Shown piece by piece: positions 12,154 to 23,000 of a stretch of 64,000 bases of DNA. The stretch is from Macropodus opercularis (Eukaryota > Chordata > Actinopteri > Anabantiformes > Osphronemidae). Location: contig JAUCMP010000030.1 in assembly GCA_030770545.1 (NCBI GenBank), forward strand, positions 3,387,001 through 3,451,000, in the 5' to 3' direction. Below the pieces are notes generated by a model that saw only the letters and a list, made by a program, of their open reading frames with translations, made no database searches and had not been told where the DNA came from. The translations under genes and the position numbers were made by a program. The stretch's first letter is position 1. Every line of letters starts with the position of its first letter.

Positions 12154-13788
12154 CTTTTTTTTTTCTACATTCATAGATTGATGTATTTAATTTAATTGTA
12201 TTTAAATTTAATCATTGTTTAGGCCTCGTTAAATGGTCAGGAGACAAACCTTGATTGGGTATATAAAGAGTAAACAGAACTAGTAAAGCAAATAGAACGA
12301 CATTACTCATTTAATTAACCTAATTTAAATCTAATCATCTCATTTAAAATCAGGTGTTCAATGTGTACATTTTCATATTTGCATCAAAAGCTTCAGGGAC
12401 AAAAGAAACTATGATCTTTGGGTCCTCAGACAGCGTTGCACTAAATGACTGTAGTGGCAGTGGCTCAACACCACAGACGACTACTGTCAGTGAACGTGGT
12501 TTGTTGTGGATGCACTTTTAAAGTGCTTATGATGCAGACAAAGCAGCAACAGGCTGGTACTGAAAACAGATGCAGAGATCATTACGAGAGCCTTTCTGAA
12601 CAAGTCGTTTCCTCTGATTGTGAACATTAAGACATCATACCAAGTCAGACTGTTAATGCAGCTAATGGAAAGAAGACCAGTCTCTAATGCCGATGACCTG
12701 CTGGAAATATTGGTCAGTGCAACACGAATACAGTCATGTGAAATAATTGGGACGCCCTATGAAAGCCTGGGTTTTTTGTAACATTTTGAATAATACTGTA
12801 TATGTATACGTCTAAGGGAAGTGTTCCCCACTCCTCAGTGCAGAAGTCTCTCGGCTGTGAGATGTTTGAGGGGTTCCTTGCATGCACAGCGCGTTTCAAG
12901 TCACCCCACAGCATCTCAGTGGGATTAAGATCTGGGCTTTGACTCGGCCTTTCCAGGACTCTCCATTTCTGAGTTTCCAGCCAGTCTTTGGTGGATTTAC
13001 TGGTATATTTTGGTTCAATGTCATATGCTGAGGCGTCTCTCAGCATGGTGCTCACTCTCACTTCAACAGTCAGGAGCACACCCAACTCAATGTCTGAGGA
13101 TTAGAAAAGGCAAGCCCCATCCAAAATGTATTTAGTTACTACTAATCATGATCTGAGCCATTTAAGTAAATAAATGTGAGGGTGTCCTAACGTTTTCCTC
13201 AGTTGGAATATGCATTTTTGTAGAATTAGTCTTTTCTTCATTTCTTGTCATATTACTTCCATCTCTCAGTATTGTTAACATTGAGATTAAGTAGCCATAT
13301 ATTTGAAAATGTTACCAGATACCCAGGTTTTCATAGGGGGCATGCTCAGTTTTGTTTTCTGGCAGTACTGTTGAGAATTCTGGCACCATACTGTGAAATC
13401 TGTTTGCTGTTGATGAGGCACGGTATCATTCTGTGATATAGATCAGCGTAGCTGCAGTAACGCCGGCGTTTGTGTTTCTCTCTAGACTCCCACTCTGTTG
13501 CTAACTCCCAGTCCGCTGCTGTCCAACATCCATTTCTGGAGCACACTCAGTCCTGTCGCTCCGCTCAGCCCAGCCACGCGGCGGCAGGGAGCCCACCTGT
13601 TCCAAGTCAGTACATCAGGACGTTTGTTTCGTCTGTCTTTGATTCAGTTTTTGTGTAAAGCATCCTAACATTTTCCATTCTGTTCTTAGTTTCCAACAGT
13701 CCTCACCCCCCAGTTCCAGATCCCTGTGCACAGTATGGATGGGACCAACACACCTGGTCCCATTTCACCAGACCCTCAGAAGACATAG
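9199..13788 (+). CDS. elk4: ELK4 (SAP-1) ETS-domain transcription factor, ternary complex factor
   Basis: Coding exons are 9199-9405, 10672-11481, 11700-11939, 13486-13605 and 13690-13788. All are GT-AG with matching phase and give about 491 aa (human ELK4 is about 431). The ETS DNA-binding domain spans residues 5-86 across the first two coding exons, and its recognition helix keeps Arg61, Arg64 and Tyr65. The SRF-binding B-box ([18 protein letters not shown]) starts near residue 147. A MAPK docking D-box ([10 protein letters not shown]) lies near 376-385. The activation C-box has LSP serines at 441 and 447, and the ERK docking FQFP motif (458-461) is split over the last intron. NPAEK and PSVIKFV blocks favour ELK4 over ELK1 or ELK3, as does linkage to mfsd4a and cdk18. 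Family role: binds GGAA sites beside SRF at serum response elements and is activated by ERK/JNK/p38 phosphorylation. The end of the second coding exon is the least certain junction; an in-phase donor at 11446 is an alternative. Confidence 0.93.
12101..12150. repeat. (TA)n microsatellite in elk4 intron
   Basis: About 50 nt of alternating T and A follow a short GT run, inside the intron between the third and fourth coding exons of elk4. A single simple repeat, likely length-variable between individuals. Confidence 0.95.
12731..13345 (-). mobile_element. Decayed, internally deleted Tc1/mariner element
   Basis: The minus strand around 12800-13090 encodes the C-terminal part of a Tc1-type transposase. 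It shows the 'SQSPDLNP' block that precedes the catalytic acidic residue (here '[19 protein letters not shown]') and a KHTSK-like segment just before it. Terminal inverted repeats flank it: the block with 'CCCTATGAAAGCCTGGG' near 12753-12770 is matched in reverse near 13319-13340. The whole element is only about 0.6 kb, compared with the usual 1.2-1.6 kb, so the N-terminal half of the transposase is missing. It sits in an intron of elk4 in antisense orientation and should be spliced out. Confidence 0.88.
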
Positions 13789-16335
13789 GAATCATCCCTC
13801 CCCACGGCATCGCACCCAGCCAGACACACTGCTCCATCCCCTGCTCCTACATCCAGGACCTTCGTGCGGGAGTTCAGTCATCACCATTCCCCACCTCTCT
13901 GGTGCTGTAATGTTCACTGCCACACAATTCACACTACAGCCAGCTGTGTGGAGGGAGGATTCGATCCACGGCACTGTTTGTCTCCCAGCATTCGCTCCCT
14001 GATACACACCGATGCCACCGCCCCTATGCATGGATTCATTTACTTGGGCTTGTTGGGATTCTCAGTCACAACTATTTGAGGGAGGGAAGGATTTCCATGG
14101 CAACAGTTGATGCATATGGATGGGACCCTGAGCAGCAACAATCTGCTTCACACTTGGACACAGACCAGTGGGATGGCTGATTTCAGAGTCTTTGCTTTCG
14201 AGGAGTTTGTTGATCTTGTGCAACCGTATTACTGCCAGAAAAGAAACAACTTTCCCTTATCGGTGTCTACACCTTTTTTATTACTACTTGGTATTGTGCT
14301 CTGTCCTTGACATTCAGTCTTAATGAAGAGGAGCACTTTAACCTGTTAACCTGCATGTTTACCTACCACTCTCACTTCCACCCAGCTCTCAACCTCAGCC
14401 TCACTTTCAGCCTCGTCCCAGCTGCTCTGAAATGTTGACCAACTTCAGCCATGCCCAACAGGACCTACCTTGGCTGTCGTATTGTGACGTGGCCATAACC
14501 CGAGGTTAACCTTGACTGCCTCTTTGTTCTAGTGTGTGTGTATTTATATAAAGTACAGAAGCCCCGAAAGCCAGTGTTGCCTGGTCTACCTCCAGCCAGT
14601 ATATTTCAGGTTGGGAATAAAAGACAATGAAGCCATAATACATTCTGTGCATTGGTTCTGCAAGCAAGAGTAGGAGTAGAATAGAAATAATCAAGGAATA
14701 GTTCAGTGGTCATAAACACACAATCAGTAGTATCAGTGGCACTTAGCCTTACACAAAAGATTGGAAATGTAGAATCAGTTTTAATGGCTCTGTTTAAAGG
14801 GAACTAATCAGCCCACCACCACTTCAACCCCACTGATGGGCTATTTATCATGTCTTCAGTCTGTTCAAAAGCATAATGTAGATCAACTTCAGTAAAAATA
14901 GTTTGTGCACAGCATAGAAAGCAGTGAGACCTGAACAGAGAGGTGGAAACTGCTGACACGGCCTGAGTGTCATGAACAGACGGGTTCCTCGAATAATCAC
15001 CGGCAGGATCGTGGTTGTAGAACTCGTATGTTTTTCAGTTTTTATACTGAGCTAAGCTGATGCCTGCTGACTGCTTGTGTGTGACAGAGGACAATCACGT
15101 CTTTTCACGGCTTTTTGTATCGTGTTGCTTGCAGTACCAGTGCAGTTTGTGTAAGCTCAGATCTTATTAGCTAGACAGGTGAACGGTCCCGCCGTAACCT
15201 TTGCCTCACCTTAGCCAGCTGAAACCCATTAACCTTTAATACCGTCTGGAGCGTTTAAGCACCTTCTCCTACCTAAAGCCCTCTTTACATTATCAGCCAT
15301 GAAAGGTTTACACCTGTTTGTAAAAGACTTTGAAGCCATATGTCTGAGACACAGTCTCAGTAGGTAGGTCCCACTCTGTGGAACAGGCACGTACCAGGCT
15401 AGTGTGTGTTTACATGAAGTGTCACTCTCTAACCCAGGGATGGACGACCAGGAGCTCGTTTTTACTCTTCTGGCAGACCCTGCAGTCTGTCGCACGCTGA
15501 TAAATGGTGCCTTACCACAGCCAAGCCCAAGTTTACCTCCCAATCACGGACGGAGTCGGTAAAGCATGAGACAGTATGCCATGTCTGTGCGTAGACCAAA
15601 CCAGAGTAACACTTCACAGGGATGTACGACCCGCAGCACCCCAGGGTGAGGGTTAGCTGCAGTCTTCTTCAGGATGCATTCATGTACATAGTACCTACCG
15701 GTACATCATGGGTAAATATGCATAGCATGTCAAATGAATCAGGCCAAGAGCTGGTCTGCTTAAACATGTTTAGGGTCTATTCAGAACATATATAAACACA
15801 CACACATGTATATAGATATACAGTATATATATATATATAGAAAACCTAAAAACCTTTTAGTGCGTAATCTCCATTTATTTACATTAATAATAGTAACATT
15901 AATAGATTATGGTTCATTTCTATTTTTGTAATGGCTCTGCTCTTTTAGGTCCTATTTACTGTTCTCTCATGCATGTGTTCATGTTCTTCATGTTGCTTTC
16001 CCTCTTGTGGATTTGGGAGGTGGGAATCAAAGCCTTATGGGAGAAATCAAAAGCTATGTTTTCTATTTCAAGTGTTTTGATATAGTGTTCATATTGTACA
16101 TGCAGATGTTGTGATGGGACGTTTGCACTTAAAACCTTGGGGTTCCTGCAGTAATGGAGTTTGTCGCTTTTCTATTACTCTTTGACAATGTTGTTGTTTG
16201 CTTATTGAGAAATGTATATTTTCCCAAAGGGAGGATACAGTTGTGCACTTCTTGTTTTATATGGCAAAACAGAGTAAATCTAGTCTTATATAGCAAGTGA
16301 TTAAGAAGACTGTAATTAGGCACTATCACATGATA

Positions 16336-16345
16336 TTTATTTATT
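16336..16345 (-). terminator. mfsd4a: Candidate mfsd4a polyadenylation signals
   Basis: Two overlapping AATAAA hexamers on the minus strand (16336-16341 and 16340-16345) are the nearest canonical signals I found downstream of the proposed mfsd4a stop codon at 17077. They imply a 3' UTR of about 740 nt. They lie about 65 nt from the elk4-strand AATAAA at 16406, so the two convergent genes may share transcribed sequence. Confidence 0.45.
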
Positions 16346-16405
16346 TGATTTTATAGTCAAGCCCAATAGACTTGATCGCTTATAAAGCATTTTTGCAGAA
16401 CCTTT

Positions 16406-16411
16406 AATAAA
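16406..16411 (+). terminator. elk4: Candidate distal elk4 polyadenylation signal
   Basis: A canonical AATAAA lies about 2.6 kb after the elk4 stop codon. A proximal alternative is at 14616-14621. Both could be used as alternative 3' ends. Confidence 0.4.
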
Positions 16412-17076
16412 ACACTTAACATAGCTGGAAAATGCCTCCAAAGCCCATTTACAACTTTTCTTGGACGTATCATTTTTACCCTTTTCTTCGTTCGTATCCT
16501 GACTTAGCCTGAAACGTAAAGTTTAGTTTTTAAAGTTCTTGGCTTTGTTCTGTCCAGCTCTCCATTTGTTTGGCGCTATTGGAAATGTTTACAAGCTGCT
16601 TGTCTTAAGTGGCGTATTGATGTGTGGGAGGTGTAGAGGAGGTGTTTATAATGGAAGACGTACTGTACGTGAGACCAATAATAAAAGATCTCCAACTCAA
16701 CGTGACGTGTTATTGACATGTGGTATCGCTCAACAAATCATAAAACCGCTCCTTACAGACTTATGAGTCATAATTCAACACACTTAGCTCTACAGTTATA
16801 CTGACATGGCAATGCTTGATCACTGAAGTACCTTTTCAATCGCTCTACATCTGAGTTGTAAAGTGCTGCAAGAGATGATTGTGCCAAGAAATGTAATTGA
16901 GCACTGGTCTTCCACTGCCCGTTGATCGTCAGTCGTGCAAAGTGGGCATCTGCTACGGTCGGGAGAGTCCAGCTGGATGAGGCCAGGATGCAGAGCCCGG
17001 AGCACGATGTACAGGTGGGAACCGCTGCGTTCCCATTGTGCTCTGCATGTCATCTGGTCTCACACAGACCCTCGGA

Positions 17077-20000
17077 TCACGAGCCTCCAGTCTTTGGCCT
17101 CTCTTTCAGGTCTGTGCCTTGACACGAGTCTGAAAAGGAAAAGCTGGTTATTAGTTTGACGCACAGCTAAATTTTTATGGGTTGCAAAAACACAGTGCGT
17201 CACTTTAGCTTCACAGTTACGGTTCCGTAATGACAGAACAGAGGAGTGCACGATGAAGGAAGCCTTTGTTTGCGTGTTTCCACAAAACAGCAGTGATTCT
17301 GGTGAAACAACCAGAGACTGACCTGAGCTGGAAATACAAGAATAAAAAGCATTTTAGATAAGTCCAAACCAAACTTTGAATTAGAACCTGCTGTTTTCTG
17401 CCTCTGGGTGATGGAAGGAAACAGTTGCACTCACTCAGTAGACTTGCCAGGGTCCTGGTCTAGTGGTTCTTTTCTCTCTTCTCTACGCCCTCACCCCAAC
17501 CGGCCGAAGCAGAAGGCCACTCACCCATGAGCCTCACACTTCAGGACTTCACAAGCGGCAAAAAAAAGTGTAAAGTCTCAAAAGCAGGAATCCCAGGCAA
17601 GACGGACAAAGTTGTTCCAGAACAAGAAGCTCCAAAGACCAGAGGCCACAGAAAGAACAAGGAGAATTCTTGCACTGACACAGAAAAACCTTCCACGTTG
17701 GTCAGTCAGAGATGGAGAATACACCAGTCGGGTCAGTCAGTCATTTCCAGTTTTTACTCTCAAAAACAGAAAGACCAGTTGAGGATTATGTGAAAGAGGA
17801 ATGATGAGAAGAGGAACAGCTGTGAAGAGCAGGGAGGTGGTGTCATGGTCAGGGCTTGAATGGCCGCTCAGCTCGTCCTGTCTGGTTAGTTGGTGAGGTC
17901 ACTGCTGAAAGACGCAGGAAGTCTGATAGTTCATCTGAACAGGACCCTAACGAGTATGAATTTGGATTCCTGAAGGCAGAGCAATCCTGAAGCCAGAAGG
18001 GAGGGAGGACGGCAGCAGTGGACAGCAGAGAGAAGACGTCACATCTGGTGATGGCTTCCATGCTGCAGCAATTAACGCTGGAATAACCCGTGAAGTATTT
18101 CAAAGGTGACATTAAGGAAAAGACTTCAGCTGTTTTCTCTACTTCCTGTGATCAACGGGCTGCACAGCAACCACTGTAAATTCTGAAGAGCCTGAGAAGC
18201 AGTTTCAGATCACTTAACACCAGACCAACAGTCATGGTGTGTGAGTCTGCTCACACTCGTCCTCCTGTGACTGTAGTCACATGTCACTGAACTGACTCTG
18301 TGACTGCTGCTCCGAGCGTCTCCTTCACTCCCTCCGCCTGCTCGGCTTTGCAGCCTGGAGTCAAATCAAGTCACGTGACATCAGCGTAACGGACGTAGTT
18401 GGGATGTGTGTTTACCTGACTGGCAGTTTCTGTGGATGCGCTGGACGTAGAGGAGGAGCAGGAACAGACAGAAGCCAATGAAAGACGATACGGTACAAGA
18501 CAACAGGAATGAGTAACTGCCCTGACTGTGGATGACCTGCAGGAAGACACAGACACATCTGACCTTAACGCTCGGACGGTGCACAGCCTGTAGAAAGTAT
18601 TCACCCGCTCGAATGTTTCACCTTTGTTTGGCATTAGAAATCAATGAGATCCATCAAAACATGTGAGCTGACGGGTGCATAAATATTCGGGCCCTTAGGC
18701 TGCAGTGTCCGTGTGGACAGGTCTCGGCCAGGCTTGCACATCTCTCACCAGCTCACAGCCTGACGCCGCCACACTGCGAGGTGACAGCTCATGAAGCTTG
18801 GACTGGAGAAGGGCCACAGGCGTCAGCTGCACCACATGACTGCACCTCTGCTGGACTGGTCATTTTAGGGGGGTGGACAGCTTTATTTTGCCCTATATGC
18901 TTCCATGTAACTGACATTGCTCTGTAGAGGCCTGAGTGGACATTGATGAGGGGCTTTGTCTTTCATTGTTTTGTTGAGGTTGCGAGACCCTGTATGTAGC
19001 ACAGATGAGTTTCATGTCAGCTTTGTCCCATGAAGCAAGAGCCGCGGGTTCCACGACTATAAAGCCAGCTCTCCTTAACCCGCACAGATCGCCATGGTAA
19101 CAGGCTTCACTGCAGAACTGTTCTGCAGCATCTTAACGTCAGGGCATTGAATCTGTTGTGACTAATTATGTCTCCGTAAAAAACGCAGCCATTATTCCTA
19201 CATGTAATAAAGTCAGAGGAGGAGGCAGGACTTACCAGCCCAACAAGCAGCTGCAGAGTCATCTCTCCTGTGCTGGCGCTGGTCACCAGGACAGTCGTGG
19301 CACAACCTTTAACAGCAGCACACGACACACATCCGCAGTAAGACGACTCATTCACAGACAACAGCAACGTTGGTAACCGGAAATAACTAAAGCTGCTTCA
19401 AACGGTGAACATTCATATAATATAGATATAATAAACAAATCCTGTTATATCACTCAATGAATAATCAAATAAACGTTTAACATAATTTTTTGTTTTTATT
19501 GCTATGATCTCTGTGTTTAGATGGGATATCGTGGACTCTCTTTCTGACCTGTGTAGTCCAGCATGTCCTCTGTAAAAGCCAGCATGGAGGGAAACACGCT
19601 GCTGATGCACAGTCCCAACATGCATGTGCCAACGAAGAGGAACACCGAGCTGCTGTAGAAGATCATCAGCAGGCACTGCACCAAGATGACGCCCACCTGA
19701 GAGAGACACCGAGAACGAGAGCGTGGGGACAGGAAGTCATTCCACACGTCTGTACCGTGATGCGTTATTAGCATTAGGTCTTCTGAAATATTGAGCATTG
19801 AGCTCACAGGGCAGCAAGACTCAGGGTTGGGCAGATCAGAGTGGATTCTTCGTGTATGTGACAAACCACATCACTACAGATACAACATACACATCGCACA
19901 TCAATGACCAGCAACCAGCAGGATGGAGGCTTGTTAAGGTTACTGTACCTCCACAGATACGGGCGTGAAGCCAAAAGGTCCTTATTGGTTTGCATAGTGT

Positions 20001-23000
20001 TGTCTTTTATCCTGTAGACCTTGTTGGTCTTGTTTGACAATGACATTTCCCCACTGAAGTGTTATTGTCACTAACAATGTGACAGTTGAAAGAAAAGTCT
20101 GTGAGCCTCTGGGATCACATGGATTTCTGCATTAATTGGTCCTAAATGTAAAGACACAACACTAGAAAAACACAGTCTGCTGAAACTAATACTGCACAAA
20201 CATTATATGTTTTCTTGGGCTCACACACTTTTAACTGTATGTTATGTGTTTGAGTGTTTGGCCTGAACTGAATCTGCTGCCCAGCACAAAACACACATCA
20301 AACACCTAAGACACACACAGGGTTACATGATGCTGAAGGAAGATCCAAACTGGGCTGATTGTTAAAAACAGCCTAAGCTGCTGATGGGTGGACTCAGACG
20401 TTTTTGCATCAGTAACCATGTGGTGACAGGTTCACCGCAGGTGATCGTTAACATCCGGCTGCCCGGTGCCTCCCTCCTCCTAGTGATACTATCTCATTGT
20501 TTTATGTGCATTTCCACCCAGTTCAAATATTTAGTTTGAGCCATGAGCGATGAGCTGCCTGACACACAATCCAGCGTTTACACCCGCACTCAGCGCTTAC
20601 CAGGCTGAAGGTGAGCAGCCTCGGTGCAGCGTATCTGTAGGACAGGTAGACGGAGCCCAGTCGCCCTGCAGTGATAGACGCCCAGAATATACTGTCCAGA
20701 TAGCCAGCGGCCTTGTGACCCATCAGCAGAGGAGGGGAGACGGCGTAGGTGTACACGAATCCTGCATAGGAGCCCTGCAGAACCAGCCAACAGCAAAATG
20801 ACACCTGCCCCAGTTCTGAGCCTCGGAACCAGTGGAGTCAGACTAGCAGCGCTTTGCTGAGTGAGCGCTTCATGCTTTCACCTACAAACGGCAGGACATT
20901 AGACAGGAGTCTTACTATTATCCCATCAGTGATGAAGAGGATCGCCCCGCCCAGCGCATGGATGATGAAGAAAGTAGCAGCACGACCCCGCAGTTTGGCA
21001 AGATTACAGCAAGCAAACAAGCTCCCGTGACCTGGACAGACGAGGACACGGAGAGGGTGACATTTGACTTGGACAAGGCAGTGACACACACAGGTCATTA
21101 CCGTGGCCCCCGTCGCCAGCAGGACTCGACAGAGAGTCCGCGTCCAGCAGGCGTGGACTGGTCCTGCAGCACGGCACCAGCCTCTCGTAGCGCATCAGAG
21201 CGAGCACGGCCGCAGGCACAGGGAGCTGCCAGGACACAGAGACACAAGGATGGACAGTGTGATATCGGTTTTTACACTCGCCAAGCTACTGAAGCAATTC
21301 ACGCTTTCTAGTTGTAGCTAAACAACTATGAGACCACCTGCATAGAAATAACCTGGATGAAGATTTCCAGTCAGGATTCAGATCCATCACAGACAGAACC
21401 AGCTCTGATTAGAGTCACTAATGATCTTCTCACAGCTTCAGACAATGGTCTAGTTTCTGTCCTTGTCCTGTTAGATCTTAGTTCAGCATTTGATACGATA
21501 GATCACAAGATTCTACTACAGAGACTGGAACATAGTTCAGACCAATTAGTCAAACTTCAAACTAGTTTAACTGATCAAATCCTGGATGTCCCATAACTTT
21601 CTACAACTGAATTCAGATCAAACTGAGGTTATTATAATTGGTGCTAAAACCACAGAGACTCATTATTGAATCAGGTTGTTTCTCTGGATGACATAACGTT
21701 AGCTTCAGGTTCTACTGTAGGAACCTTGGTGTCATCTTTGACCCAGTTCTCTCCTTTACATCCTACATTATAGAATCTCTAAACCTCCTACTTCCACCTG
21801 AGGAATGTTGCTAAAATGAGGAGCATCCTCTCACAGAGTGATGCTGAAACATGAATCCCTGCATTAGTTCCTCCAGGCTGGACGACTGTGTCTCCCTGCT
21901 CATAGTTTGAACCAATGACTCTTTAAAAGCCTCCAGTTAATTCAAATGCTGCAGCCAGAGTCTGACTGGACTCAGGAAGAGACGTCACATTTCTCCTACA
22001 TTAGCTTCTCTGTCCTGTCAAATCTAGGATAGAATTAAATTCTCCTCCTCACCTACAAAGCTCTTCATGATAAAGCTCCATCTTGTCTTAGACCTCATGG
22101 CTCCTTCTGCTCCAACAGAACCTTGCTTCTCAGAGCTGGTCTACTGGTGGTTCCTAGAGTTTCTACCTGTAGAACGGGAGGCAGAGCCTTTAGCTCCAAG
22201 CTCCTCTATGTGGAACCAGCTTCCAGTTCAGGTTCTAGCAGCAGATGTTCTCCCACTGATCCTGGGTCTGCTGGAGGTTTCTTCCTCTATAGAGTTTTTC
22301 CACTGTTGCTATTAAAATGTGCAATTTATTGATTGGCTACAATTAAAGCTGCTCTATGTGGGATTTGTTGGGTTTAGTTGTGTCAGGTCTTAAACCTTCC
22401 TTGTAAAGAGCCTTGAGATAACTGATGTTGTGAATTGGCGCTATAGAAATAAAGTTGAATTAAATTGAATTGAATTGAATATTAAAGTCAGCTGATTCAG
22501 CTTATGAACGTCTTCTCCTACCGTATCAGTTGAATCCACATGGTCTCATTTCACTTTCTGCACCTACATTATGTAAAAACTGATTGTGTTTAGGAGGAAA
22601 GTTACTACTTTGTCACGGGGATCTCCTGATAATAAAACCGAGAACAACAGCACAGTTGTTGGAAACGTCATTCATTCCTTTAAGCTGATGTGCAGAAGAA
22701 AGTCATGAGACACTTGTGTGATCTAATTACGAGCAGGAACAAAGCGAATCCTAGGAACAAAACTGTTGCTGTGGAGTTTTTCCTGTTGGCTCCAAGCATC
22801 AGCTGCTACATGCACAGCCGCGTGTAACACGCCTTTGTTGGACTGGATTAATAAGCACACACCCCAAGTGTAAACGCTCATGACGAAATCAAAAATTATT
22901 ACAATGTTTTATTCCAACTGAATGTCTAACAAATGCTGACGCGATGCAAATTAGAGGGTTTCAGAGAGCGAAACACGGTGGAGAGAACGAAACACATTTC

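Larger units (their letters stand above)
13789..16430 (+). other. elk4: Probable elk4 3' UTR
   Basis: The region between the elk4 stop codon and two candidate polyadenylation signals (AATAAA at 14616-14621 and 16406-16411) has no coding exon or recognised repeat apart from a short TA run at about 15820-15838. Its length fits a long vertebrate transcription-factor 3' UTR. A third AATAAA lies at 16680-16685. The true end cannot be set from sequence alone. Confidence 0.5.

Noticed and set aside
21357..21596. Possible host exon in the mfsd4a intron
   Set aside because: It encodes a LINE reverse-transcriptase block on the opposite strand, followed by broken frames and a LINE tail.
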